From JAOEGB01 sp041262585 (GTDB taxonomy: Bacteria; Actinomycetota; Actinomycetes; Streptosporangiales; Streptosporangiaceae): a DNA stretch of 64,000 nt. Positions 17,800-25,541 of this stretch are shown one piece after another. The DNA lies in NCBI RefSeq assembly GCF_041262585.1, contig NZ_JBGCBZ010000029.1, positions 21,378 to 85,377 on the forward strand. Reading direction: 5' to 3'. The notes beneath the pieces are model-generated. The model had not been told where the DNA came from, did no database searches, and saw only the letters and a program-made list of their open reading frames with translations. Within the stretch, counting starts at the first letter, position 1. Each line of letters opens with the position of its first letter. A program made the position numbers and the translations under genes.

Positions 17800-17818
17800 T
17801 TAGGTAAGCCTTACCTAT
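17800..17818 (+). promoter_or_regulatory. Iron box (IdeR/DmdR operator)
   Basis: TTAGGTAAGCCTTACCTAT contains TAGGTAAG-C-CTTACCTA, a perfect 8-bp inverted repeat with one central base. This is the known 19-bp actinobacterial iron-box form bound by IdeR/DmdR with Fe2+. It ends 11 bases before the ATP-grasp start codon, so bound repressor would cover the transcription start or leader. Iron starvation should induce the operon. Confidence 0.88.
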
Positions 17819-17829
17819 GGAGGCTCCGC

Positions 17830-19074
17830 GTGCGGCTCTACCTCACGGCGCTCAACCCGACGGACTCCGTCATGGGCGGCTTCCTCCCCGCGGCCGCGTC
17901 ACTGGGCTGGGACGTCACCGTCCTCACGAACCAACCGGACGGCTACCCCGGCCACGAGGTCATCGAGACAGACGTGCGCGACACGCGAGCGATGATCGAC
18001 GCCATCGCCGGGCACCACCGGCCGGACGTCGTCTTCTCGAACTCCGACCACCTCCAGGCCGAGACCGCCCTGGCGGCCGGATACTTCGGGCTGCCGGCCA
18101 AGGACTGGCGCGCCTGCGTGACCGCCAAGAACAAGGCCCTCATGCGCCGCCGCCTCGCTCCCGTGGAGTCCGTCCGGTCCGTACGGCTCCCGCCCGGGGC
18201 GGACCTTCCGCCGGGCTTGCCGTACCCCGTCGTGGTGAAACCGGCGGCGGGGGTGGCGAGCGAGGACGTCATGCTGGCGGCGGGCGCCGGAGAGCTGGCC
18301 GAGGCCGTCGCCGGGATCAGAACGCGGCGGCCCAGCGACGTGCTGGTCGTGGAGGAGTTCCTCGTCGGGCCGCTCCACACGCTGGAGACGCTGGGCGACG
18401 GCCGGACGACCCGCGTCCTCGGCGGATTCCGCACCACACTGGGCCCGCTCCCGCACTTCGTCGAGGAACGCCTGGACTGGAACCCCGAACCGCCCGAGGA
18501 GCACCTGCGCCACGTGACCGCCGCTCTCGACGCGCTCGGAGTGGGCTTCGGGGTCTGCCACACCGAGTTCGTCGTCACCCGGGACGGGCCACGGATCATC
18601 GAGACGAACTACCGGCTGATCGGCGACAACTGCGACTTCCTGCTGGCCGATCTGATCGGTGCGCCGCTGTTCGCGTGGATCCTCCGGGTGCACGCGGGAG
18701 AGCCTCTCGACGCGCTCGGCTCCGGGTCTGTCGCGAGCGTCGCCGGCGAGAGCACCTCTGGCGGAGTCGTGTCGGGTGAAAGCGTCTCCGGCCTGGGCGT
18801 TTCGGATGAGAGCGCGAGACGCTTCGGGGCGGCGGTGAGCCTCGTCGCCGGGGCTTCGGGCGTGATCACTGCCGCTCCGGCGGACCTGTCAGCGGTCGCG
18901 GCCGACGGCGTCCGCCTCTGGCATCGGCCGCTACGAGCGGTCGGCGACCGGATAGAGCTGACCCACACGAACCGCGACTATCTCGGCATCGTCCGCGCGA
19001 TCGGGCCGGACCGCCTCAGCGTCGACGCCGCCATCGAGTCCTTCCGCGAGCTCCACCCCTGGGTGATCGCGTGA
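17830..19074 (+). CDS. ATP-grasp ligase of the siderophore locus (PvsA-like)
   Basis: 414-aa ATP-grasp carboxylate-amine ligase. Motifs are PVVVKPAAGVASEDV (nucleotide-binding Lys and loop), VLVVEEFLVGP, and FVVTRDGPRIIETNYRLIGDNC (metal-binding Glu/Asn). First gene under the iron box; GTG 17830 follows GGAGG. It is coupled by a 4-base overlap to an IucA/IucC synthetase. In vibrioferrin-type pathways the ATP-grasp enzyme (PvsA) adds an amino acid; a similar role is inferred. A Ser/Gly/Val-rich segment (SGSVASVAGESTSGGVVSG) interrupts the C-terminal third and looks like a low-complexity insertion. Confidence 0.85.
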   Translation: MRLYLTALNPTDSVMGGFLPAAASLGWDVTVLTNQPDGYPGHEVIETDVRDTRAMIDAIAGHHRPDVVFSNSDHLQAETALAAGYFGLPAKDWRACVTAKNKALMRRRLAPVESVRSVRLPPGADLPPGLPYPVVVKPAAGVASEDVMLAAGAGELAEAVAGIRTRRPSDVLVVEEFLVGPLHTLETLGDGRTTRVLGGFRTTLGPLPHFVEERLDWNPEPPEEHLRHVTAALDALGVGFGVCHTEFVVTRDGPRIIETNYRLIGDNCDFLLADLIGAPLFAWILRVHAGEPLDALGSGSVASVAGESTSGGVVSGESVSGLGVSDESARRFGAAVSLVAGASGVITAAPADLSAVAADGVRLWHRPLRAVGDRIELTHTNRDYLGIVRAIGPDRLSVDAAIESFRELHPWVIA

Positions 19075-21017
19075 CCGACGTGTCCACCCAGGAGCGCTAT
19101 CTGGCGGTGAGGGTGCTCAACGCGCTGCTCCGCGAGGACTACGCCGGCATCTCCTCGCGCCTGACCAGCGACAAGGACGGCGTCGCCCTGGTCCTGGCCT
19201 CCGGCAGGAGAGTACGGCTCTGCCCCGGCTCCCCGTTCCAGGATTTCGCCGTGGCCGCACCAAACGCCGCGAAGCGAGGGAGAGCGGCATCGGCGGACTT
19301 CGGCCTGGTGGAGGTCCTCCGGACGCTGGAAGCGGTCGCCGACCTGGCGGACGCCGAGGGAGTGGCCGCCTTCACGACCGAGTGCCACGAAACCCTCGCC
19401 GCCCTGGATCTCCACGAGCGCCACCACGAGGAGGCCATCGCCCGCCTCCTCCGCCAGGAGCGCATAGCCCAGGGAGCCGAGGCGGGCGGCCTGGCCGACG
19501 AAGACGGGGAAGCTCGCATGGGTTCGGGGTTCAGCCTGATCTTCTATGAGACGCTGGCGGCGGGGGTCGATCACCCGCTTTATCCGACGGCCCGCTGCCG
19601 CCTCGGGGTCTCGGCCGACGAACTGCTGGCACACGCTCCGGAGTTCGCCCCGAGCTTCGAACTGGCCTGGGCAGCCGTCCCCCTGGCACACGTCACGCGG
19701 CCCCCGGCCGAAGCCGCGGCGGAAGCCGGGGCCGGAGCAGACGCCGGCGCGGAAGTGGTCGCCGGGACGGAAGCCGGCGACCGCGCGGACGCCGACGCCG
19801 GGGCCAATGCCGACGTGGGTGCGGAGGTCGGGGCCGGGGCGTCCTGGCAGCCCTCGTGGTGGCCGCGGCCGGGCGACGTCGGACTGTCGCACCGGCTCGC
19901 CGGAACGCACGTCTTGTTCCCCGTCCACCCGCTCACCGTGCCGCAGCTTGCCGAGGTGCCCGGCGTGATCGTGGGGCGGAAGCCGTACCTGATGGTCCGT
20001 CCGACGCTCTCCATGCGGACAGTGGAGGTCGAGGAGCGGACGCACCTCAAGCTGCCCCTCGCGACGAGCACGCTCGGCCTGCGCAACCGGAGATCGATCA
20101 AGCCGGGCACGCTGCGGGACGGCGCGCTCGCCGAGTCGCTCCTGCGGGAGGTGCTCGAACGGGAACCCCGGATGCGGGTGTCGCTGGCGGACGAGCAGTC
20201 CTACGGGCACGCCGGGCACGAGTATCTGGGCTGGCTGATCCGCCGCGTCCCCGAGGGCGAAATCGTCCCCGTCGCGGCGCTTCTCGCCCCGTGGCCGGAG
20301 CACGCCATCCGACACTCTGAGCAGTTGTCCCGGCGGCCGGAGGGTTGGACCCGGCGGCTCCAGGACTTGGGCCCGTGGCCGGAGGATGCCGCTCCGGAGC
20401 GGGAGACCTGGCTGGTGCTGCACGAGCTCGCGGATCGCTTCTCCGGCGGCGACGTGAAAGCTCTGCTGCGGGACTATCTCGCGACGTTGTTCGCGTGGAA
20501 CGTGAGGCTGTTCGTCCGGTACGGCATCGCCCTGGAGGCCCATCAGCAGAACCTGGCCCTCGTGTTCGGCGACGGGCCGATGCGGCTGCTCGTCAAGGAC
20601 AACGACGGCCTGCTCGCCTCTCCCGACCGGCTGCGCGCGGCCGGGCTCGGCGTGCCGGACTTCGGTGACGACCGCATGCTCACGAACGACCCCCATGCGC
20701 TGGCCGACGTCTTCGTGACGATCACCCTCCACCTGGCCGCCGCCGCGATCACCTTCCCCGCGCTGCGCGACGTCGTGCGGGACGGCACGGCGGCGAATCT
20801 CCTCCGTGAGGAGCTGTCGGCGGCCCTGGAGCCCTTCGGCGACGACCCGATGGCGAGGCTGCTCCGCGCCCGCACCCTGGACGCCGATCGGCTGGCCGGC
20901 AAGTCGATGGTCATCGCCGGGACCTTGGTGGACAAGCGACGGTCCGGGGCCCGCGACATCAACAAGTTCTACGGCACGACGGGCCCCAACTACCTCCGCC
21001 CCCACCCCTCGCCGTGA
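19071..21017 (+). CDS. IucA/IucC family siderophore synthetase (first)
   Basis: 648-aa NRPS-independent siderophore (NIS) synthetase that should activate a carboxylate as acyl-adenylate and condense it with an amine or alcohol. Family motifs are DHPLYPTARCRLG (about 167-179), FPVHPLTVPQL, LKLPLATSTLGLRN with IKPGTLRDG, and ALEAHQQNLALVF near the C-terminal FhuF-like part. Residues about 212-258 are an Ala/Gly/Asp/Glu low-complexity block absent from typical members. GTG 19071 overlaps the ATP-grasp stop (GTGA). The gene ends within a dispersed repeat copy. Citrate as substrate is inferred, not shown. Confidence 0.9.
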   Translation: MTDVSTQERYLAVRVLNALLREDYAGISSRLTSDKDGVALVLASGRRVRLCPGSPFQDFAVAAPNAAKRGRAASADFGLVEVLRTLEAVADLADAEGVAAFTTECHETLAALDLHERHHEEAIARLLRQERIAQGAEAGGLADEDGEARMGSGFSLIFYETLAAGVDHPLYPTARCRLGVSADELLAHAPEFAPSFELAWAAVPLAHVTRPPAEAAAEAGAGADAGAEVVAGTEAGDRADADAGANADVGAEVGAGASWQPSWWPRPGDVGLSHRLAGTHVLFPVHPLTVPQLAEVPGVIVGRKPYLMVRPTLSMRTVEVEERTHLKLPLATSTLGLRNRRSIKPGTLRDGALAESLLREVLEREPRMRVSLADEQSYGHAGHEYLGWLIRRVPEGEIVPVAALLAPWPEHAIRHSEQLSRRPEGWTRRLQDLGPWPEDAAPERETWLVLHELADRFSGGDVKALLRDYLATLFAWNVRLFVRYGIALEAHQQNLALVFGDGPMRLLVKDNDGLLASPDRLRAAGLGVPDFGDDRMLTNDPHALADVFVTITLHLAAAAITFPALRDVVRDGTAANLLREELSAALEPFGDDPMARLLRARTLDADRLAGKSMVIAGTLVDKRRSGARDINKFYGTTGPNYLRPHPSP

Positions 21018-21088
21018 TCATGCACAGCTTCCCGCGCATCCCCTCCGACCTGCCACAACCTCGCGCGCGATCATGCATGGCTTCCCCG
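21013..21088 (+). repeat. Two dispersed repeat copies between the two siderophore synthetase genes
   Basis: CGTGATCATGCA-CAGC-TTCCCGC at 21013-21035 contains the stop codon of the first synthetase (TGA at 21015-21017), and GCGATCATGCA-TGGC-TTCCCCG lies at 21067-21088. Together they fill most of the 128-base gap. Both match the copies near 5.2 kb and 63.9 kb. Confidence 0.8.
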
Positions 21089-21145
21089 AACCCCCGCCCG
21101 ACCTGGCCTTTTTCCATCCGTGACCATGCAAAGGGCATTTCGCAT

Positions 21146-22924
21146 ATGGACCGCCTCCTGCTCGACCCGCACACCGCCCTGGCCGAGGGGGCGACGCTCG
21201 CCGCACTGCTGCGCTGCTGCGCCCGCGAGGTGTGCGGCCCGCGCGGCCAGGTCTGGGCGGCCGAGCCGTACGTCATGCTGCGCGTCGCGGGGACGCTTCT
21301 CCGCGTCCGCGCCCAAGGGGGGATCGCGCTGCGCTTCGACGGCCCGCCGGAATGGCTGGCGGACGGATCCTGGCTCCCGCTGACCTCCGGCCTGCTCCTC
21401 GACCTCCTCCAGAGGGAACTCGCTCAACAGGAGTTCGCCCAGCAGCCCCTTCAACAGCGGCCCGTCCGACCGCAGCGCGCCACACGCGGGCTGGATCAAC
21501 GCGTGGCGGACCAACGTGAGGTCGTCGGACGCGGGCTTGAGGGTGTCAACGACGAGTTCGCGGCGCAGGTGGTCTCCAGCCGGGACGCGATCGCGACGAT
21601 TCTCTCGGCCCGTGCCGAAGCCGCCGAAGGCACCGCACGGGCCTCCCGTCCGCCACAGGATCCCTGGCTGGCGTCCGAGCAGGCCCTTGTGTACGGGCAT
21701 CCGTTCCATCCCTCCCCGAAGGCGCGGACCGGCTCACAGTGGCCCCTCTACGCGCCCGAGGCGCACGCCGAGTTCCCGCTGCGGCTGCTCGGCGTCCGGT
21801 CAAATCTCGTGGCGGGGCAGGGTGACGCCGGCGCGCTCGACCGGCTGGGCACGGCGCCGCCCGGCTACGCGCTCCTCCCGGCGCACCCGTGGCAGCTCGA
21901 CCTGCTGGCCGGCGAGCTGCGCGAACCGCTCGGCGACGGGCGGCTGATCGATCTCGGGTACGGCTCCCGCCCCGTGATCCCGACCTCGTCGGTGCGGACG
22001 GTGTACGAGCCCGGCACGGGGACCTGCCTGAAGTTCAGCCTGGACGTCCGGATCACCAACTGCGTCCGGAAGAACGCGTGGTACGAGCTGACCGGGGCGG
22101 TCGAGCTGACCGAGCGCCTGCACCCGGTCTTCGAACGGCTGGCCGACGCCTTCCCCGGCACTCGTTGGCTCCCCGAGCCCGGTTATCGTTCGGCGGCCCT
22201 CGGCACCCGGCTGCTTGAGGGACTCGGAGTCATCGTTCGATCGGGCCCCTGGGCGGTGTGCGGCCCCGGCGTCACCCCCATCCTCGCCGCGGCGCTCGCG
22301 GCCCCGCCGTACGGCATGGCGGAGGGGGACGCGGCGACGGCGGCCGGGGTGCCGGACGCTGTCCGCGCGCGCCGGGCGGGAGACCCGCTGACCTGGTGGA
22401 AGGCCTACGTCGAACGGGTCGCGCCTCCGGTGCTGGACGCCTACTTCACCCATGGGGTGGTGCTCGAACCCCACGTGCAGAACGTCCTCATCGGGGTCGA
22501 CGACGACGGACTCCCCGTTGAGGCGATATTTCGTGACCTGGAGGGCACCAAGCTGGTCGCCGGCCGCCACGACCTGTCCGGATTGCCCGGACGGGTGGCT
22601 GAGGCGGTGACCTACGAGGCCGGACACGGCTGGGACCGGGTCGTCTACTGCCTCGTGGTCAACCACCTGGCCGAGGTCGCGGCGACCGTCGCCGAGCCGG
22701 CCGCGAAACCAGCCTCGCTTCTCGATCGGCTGTGGGAGGTGGCGAGGGAAGTGCTGGCGGGCTACGCCGGCGAGCACGGCCGGCCGGTTCCCCTGGCGGG
22801 CCTGCTCGCCGGCGCGCCCCTCCCCGCCAAGGCCAACCTCGCCGTGAGGTGGGCCCGTTCAGCGGACAGCGCGGCGGGATACGTCCCGGTCGCCAACCCC
22901 CTCGCGGGCTACTGGAGCTGGTAG
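21146..22924 (+). CDS. IucA/IucC family siderophore synthetase (second)
   Basis: 592-aa NIS synthetase. Motifs are YGHPFHPSPKARTG (about 183-196, the ATP-binding HPxHPxxKxR signature), LLPAHPWQLD, LKFSLDVRITNCVRKN, and GVVLEPHVQNVLIGV with FRDLEGTKL. A Gln-rich stretch (LQRELAQQEFAQQPLQQRP) around residues 88-106 is odd. The ATG at 21146 is preceded by AAAGGG; a longer frame would run through the repeats. Two synthetases plus an ATP-grasp and a decarboxylase match the vibrioferrin gene set (PvsB, PvsD, PvsA, PvsE). Its end overlaps the convergent lyase gene by 16 bases. Confidence 0.9.
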   Translation: MDRLLLDPHTALAEGATLAALLRCCAREVCGPRGQVWAAEPYVMLRVAGTLLRVRAQGGIALRFDGPPEWLADGSWLPLTSGLLLDLLQRELAQQEFAQQPLQQRPVRPQRATRGLDQRVADQREVVGRGLEGVNDEFAAQVVSSRDAIATILSARAEAAEGTARASRPPQDPWLASEQALVYGHPFHPSPKARTGSQWPLYAPEAHAEFPLRLLGVRSNLVAGQGDAGALDRLGTAPPGYALLPAHPWQLDLLAGELREPLGDGRLIDLGYGSRPVIPTSSVRTVYEPGTGTCLKFSLDVRITNCVRKNAWYELTGAVELTERLHPVFERLADAFPGTRWLPEPGYRSAALGTRLLEGLGVIVRSGPWAVCGPGVTPILAAALAAPPYGMAEGDAATAAGVPDAVRARRAGDPLTWWKAYVERVAPPVLDAYFTHGVVLEPHVQNVLIGVDDDGLPVEAIFRDLEGTKLVAGRHDLSGLPGRVAEAVTYEAGHGWDRVVYCLVVNHLAEVAATVAEPAAKPASLLDRLWEVAREVLAGYAGEHGRPVPLAGLLAGAPLPAKANLAVRWARSADSAAGYVPVANPLAGYWSW

Positions 22925-23754
22925 GCCTTGAAATCGCGGATGAGCTGGTAGGTGTTCTGCAGCCCGCTGCTCTCGATGCTGCGGTAGATGCCCCACTTGG
23001 GACGCAGGTAGTTCTTGTCCCGCCACAGGTCGACGGCGGTGGTCCGCCCGCTCGCGACCACTGTGGAGCCGTCGCGCAGCGTCCAGGCCAGGTAGCCGCC
23101 GCTGTTGGACGCCTTGAACTCCCACTCGACGTCGATCCACTTGTTCTGCAGCGGCGCGTACGCCGTCAGGACGTGCTCGGTGTTGGAGTCGTCGTCCTTG
23201 AGGGTCAGCACGGTGAGCGTGGGCTTGCCGCTCCTGAGGCGCGGGGTCAGGGTCCACAGCGGACCGCCGACGTCCTGCACCTTCATCTGCATGATGTGCG
23301 TGAACTTGCTCGTGGCGGTGAGCGAGGACGGCCAGTAGGCCTGGTAGGTGATCCGCCAGGTGGTGTCTTTTTCGATCTTGTGCAGGGTGCTTCCCGTGCG
23401 CATCCCCTTGACCTCGTTGCGCTGGCGGTCGGAGCCGTCGCGGTCGCGGGTGTGCATGTCGAACCGCCAGTGGTCGCCCTCGACGTAGATGTGCTTGACG
23501 CCGGGATGCGAGTCCGACCGGTCGTCCTCTAGTCCCTCGAAGGCGTTCAACCCGTCCGACGACGGGCTCGGGCTCCACTTGAGCACCCAGGACGGGGCGG
23601 CGGCGATCAGTTTCGACCGCGTGCCAGCGACGGCCGGCTGTGCGGCGGCGGGCAGGGCGGCGGGCAGGGCTCCGGCCGCGAGCGCGCCGAGCGCGCCCGC
23701 TCCCATCGCCAGCACTCTCCGGCGTCCGACTTCTGATGGGGACATGTCGTTCAC
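22909..23754 (-). CDS. Tat-exported polysaccharide lyase-like protein
   Basis: 281-aa secreted protein with a twin-arginine-type signal (EVGRRRVLAMGAGALGAL) and an Ala-rich cleavage region. The body resembles jelly-roll polysaccharide lyases related to heparin lyase I (PF14099 type): DHWRFDMHTRDRDGSDRQRNE, TWRITYQAYWP, THIMQMKVQD, WIDVEWEFKASNSGGYLAW and PKWGIYRS. GTG 23754 has AGGAGG seven bases upstream. It would cleave an acidic polysaccharide outside the cell. Its place between siderophore genes is unexplained; it may simply have been carried along. The 240 bases to the upstream decarboxylase show nothing. Confidence 0.75.
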   Translation of the reverse strand: MNDMSPSEVGRRRVLAMGAGALGALAAGALPAALPAAAQPAVAGTRSKLIAAAPSWVLKWSPSPSSDGLNAFEGLEDDRSDSHPGVKHIYVEGDHWRFDMHTRDRDGSDRQRNEVKGMRTGSTLHKIEKDTTWRITYQAYWPSSLTATSKFTHIMQMKVQDVGGPLWTLTPRLRSGKPTLTVLTLKDDDSNTEHVLTAYAPLQNKWIDVEWEFKASNSGGYLAWTLRDGSTVVASGRTTAVDLWRDKNYLRPKWGIYRSIESSGLQNTYQLIRDFKAYQLQ

Positions 23755-23995
23755 GGCTGCCTCCTAGTGAGCTGCCGGTTGGGGGGAGGAGCGGACAGAC
23801 CTTGGGTGTTTACCGCAACGGTCGGGACTGTGGGACGTCGATTACCCAGTTCCGTCGCGTAATTGAGGGCCGCTCCCGCATCGCTTTCATCCAAGAGATC
23901 GGATGTATTGGAGAACATAGGGGCCTGGACACAAACCGTCAACCGAAGTCAACACATTTGACACGCAGCCGTGACGCCGCCCGCGTGTTGGACCG

Positions 23996-25099
23996 CTACA
24001 CCGCCTCGCGGATGTAGTGGAAGGCGGGTTTCGGGTGCATCAGGAAGTCGTGGTGGGAGATGTTCCAGGCGTACGCCCCGGCCATCGCGAACTCGATCAC
24101 GTCGCCCACTTCGAGGCGCACGGGCACGTCGCGGGCGAGCACGTCCTTCGGCGTGCAGAGCTGGCCGACGATGGTGACGGGCTCACCGGCGACCCGTCCG
24201 CGCCCTGCCAGCGGCTGGTCGTGGCCTTTGGTCGCCGGGGTCCGCAGGTGGTGGGTGCCCCCGGCGACCACCGCGAACAGCTCGCCGTGCACGCGCTTCA
24301 CGTCGATCACCCGGGTGACGTACCGCCCGCAGTAGACCGTCAGCGCCCGTCCCGGCTCGATTCGGAGCACCTCGCCGGGACGGCGGAGCCTCGCCAGGCC
24401 CTCGCCGTACGACCGCCAGTCGAACAGCGCCTCCGGGTCGGCATAGGACACCGCCATGCCCCCGCCGAGATTGATCTCGGTGGCGCCCAGGCCCCTCGCG
24501 TAGTCGAGCACCACGGCGGCCAGCTCCAGCAGCCGCGGCGCGTCGAGCCCGCTGGCCAGGTGGGCGTGGACGCCACGCAGCCGTACGACGTCCTGCTTCT
24601 CAAGCAGCCGGACGCACTCGGCGATCCCCTGCGGATCCATGCCGAACGGCGTCGCGCCGCCGCCCATGGCCAGGGAAGCCCCGTCAATCGGGACGTCCAG
24701 ATTGACCCGGAGCAGCACGTCGGCCGGGCGCCCGGGCGCGAGCAGGCGGCGCAGCTCCGTGGGGCTCTCGATGTGCAGCCGGGTGACGTCCGCGAAGAGC
24801 TCGCCGTCCGTCTTCCCCGGCCCGCCGAGCGCGACCGCGACACCTGGGAACAGGCCCCGCACGTGCGCCAACTCCCCTCCGGAGGAGACCTCGAAGCCGT
24901 CGACGTGCGGGGCCAGCGCCCGCAGCAGCTCCGGGTCGGGGTTGGCCTTGACCGCGTAGTAGAGCTCCACGTCACCCAGGGCCTCCCGTACGGCCGCCGC
25001 GTGGGCGTCCAGACCCACCAGGTCGTACACGTAGGCGGGCAGGCCAGCGGCGTGAGCCGGCTCCCAGATGGACGCTTGCGCGGGCGTCGCGACGGTCAC
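23996..25099 (-). CDS. PLP-dependent decarboxylase (fold III, DapDC/PvsE-like)
   Basis: 367-aa fold-type III decarboxylase related to diaminopimelate decarboxylase. The PLP lysine is in YYAVKANPDPELL; other motifs are GFEVSSGGEL, VHAHLASG, INLGGGMAVSYA, IEPGRAL and the C-terminal active-site Cys in GQLCTPKDVLARD. Members in NIS siderophore loci (PvsE, SbnH) decarboxylate an amino acid or citryl-amino acid to give the amine building block. The GTG at 25099 follows GGAGA. It is on the opposite strand from the other siderophore genes and I see no iron box upstream, so its control may differ. Confidence 0.85.
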   Translation of the reverse strand: MTVATPAQASIWEPAHAAGLPAYVYDLVGLDAHAAAVREALGDVELYYAVKANPDPELLRALAPHVDGFEVSSGGELAHVRGLFPGVAVALGGPGKTDGELFADVTRLHIESPTELRRLLAPGRPADVLLRVNLDVPIDGASLAMGGGATPFGMDPQGIAECVRLLEKQDVVRLRGVHAHLASGLDAPRLLELAAVVLDYARGLGATEINLGGGMAVSYADPEALFDWRSYGEGLARLRRPGEVLRIEPGRALTVYCGRYVTRVIDVKRVHGELFAVVAGGTHHLRTPATKGHDQPLAGRGRVAGEPVTIVGQLCTPKDVLARDVPVRLEVGDVIEFAMAGAYAWNISHHDFLMHPKPAFHYIREAV

Positions 25100-25298
25100 G
25101 TCGTCATCTCCGATCAGGTTCAGGGTCAGGTCTTTTGCTCTCCGGGAGCAGAACTCCGCACCCGAGGGCCGGGTTCCCTCCACCCTGGCCGTTTCGCCGC
25201 CGGTACGGCCCGCCTTCCACTTGCTGTTACGTTCCGTTGCGCCTCAGCGACAGCACGTACCATCGGACATGTAGGGAGCCCGAGAGGATGGCGGCGAC

Positions 25299-25541
25299 AT
25301 GGCGCTCACAAAGCCCACCCGGCACGGAAGGCACCAGCACACCCCCGCTCCCCGACCACCGGACATCGAGCCCGAGCCGCTCGACGAGGAGGACGAGATC
25401 CAGCAGCTCTGCCAGGAGCTCAACGACGCCGGCTACACCGCGGAGATCTCCTGGGGCCAGGTCGTCGTGAGCCCCTGGATGAATCAAACTCGACACCGGA
25501 GAGCTATTCGACTGATGGGATCTGGTGGATCAGGGCGGTGA
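25299..25541 (+). pseudogene. Truncated Uma2-like (DUF820) gene remnant
   Basis: The 80-aa frame starts MALTKPTRHGRHQHTPAP. In its middle LNDAGYTAEISWGQVVVSPW resembles the N-terminal strand of Uma2-type (DUF820) restriction-endonuclease-fold proteins. After VVVSPWMNQTRH the similarity stops and the frame runs into the 3' end of adnB on the other strand (overlap 25504-25541). The catalytic part of Uma2 is absent. I read it as a 3'-truncated remnant, although an independent small protein is possible. Confidence 0.55.

Noticed and set aside
17671..17829. Ser-Gly repeat N-terminus (MSSSGSSSG...) of the ATP-grasp protein
   Set aside because: It is only the translation of the 12-bp tandem repeat and would run through the iron box; ATP-grasp similarity starts at GTG 17830 with its own ribosome site.
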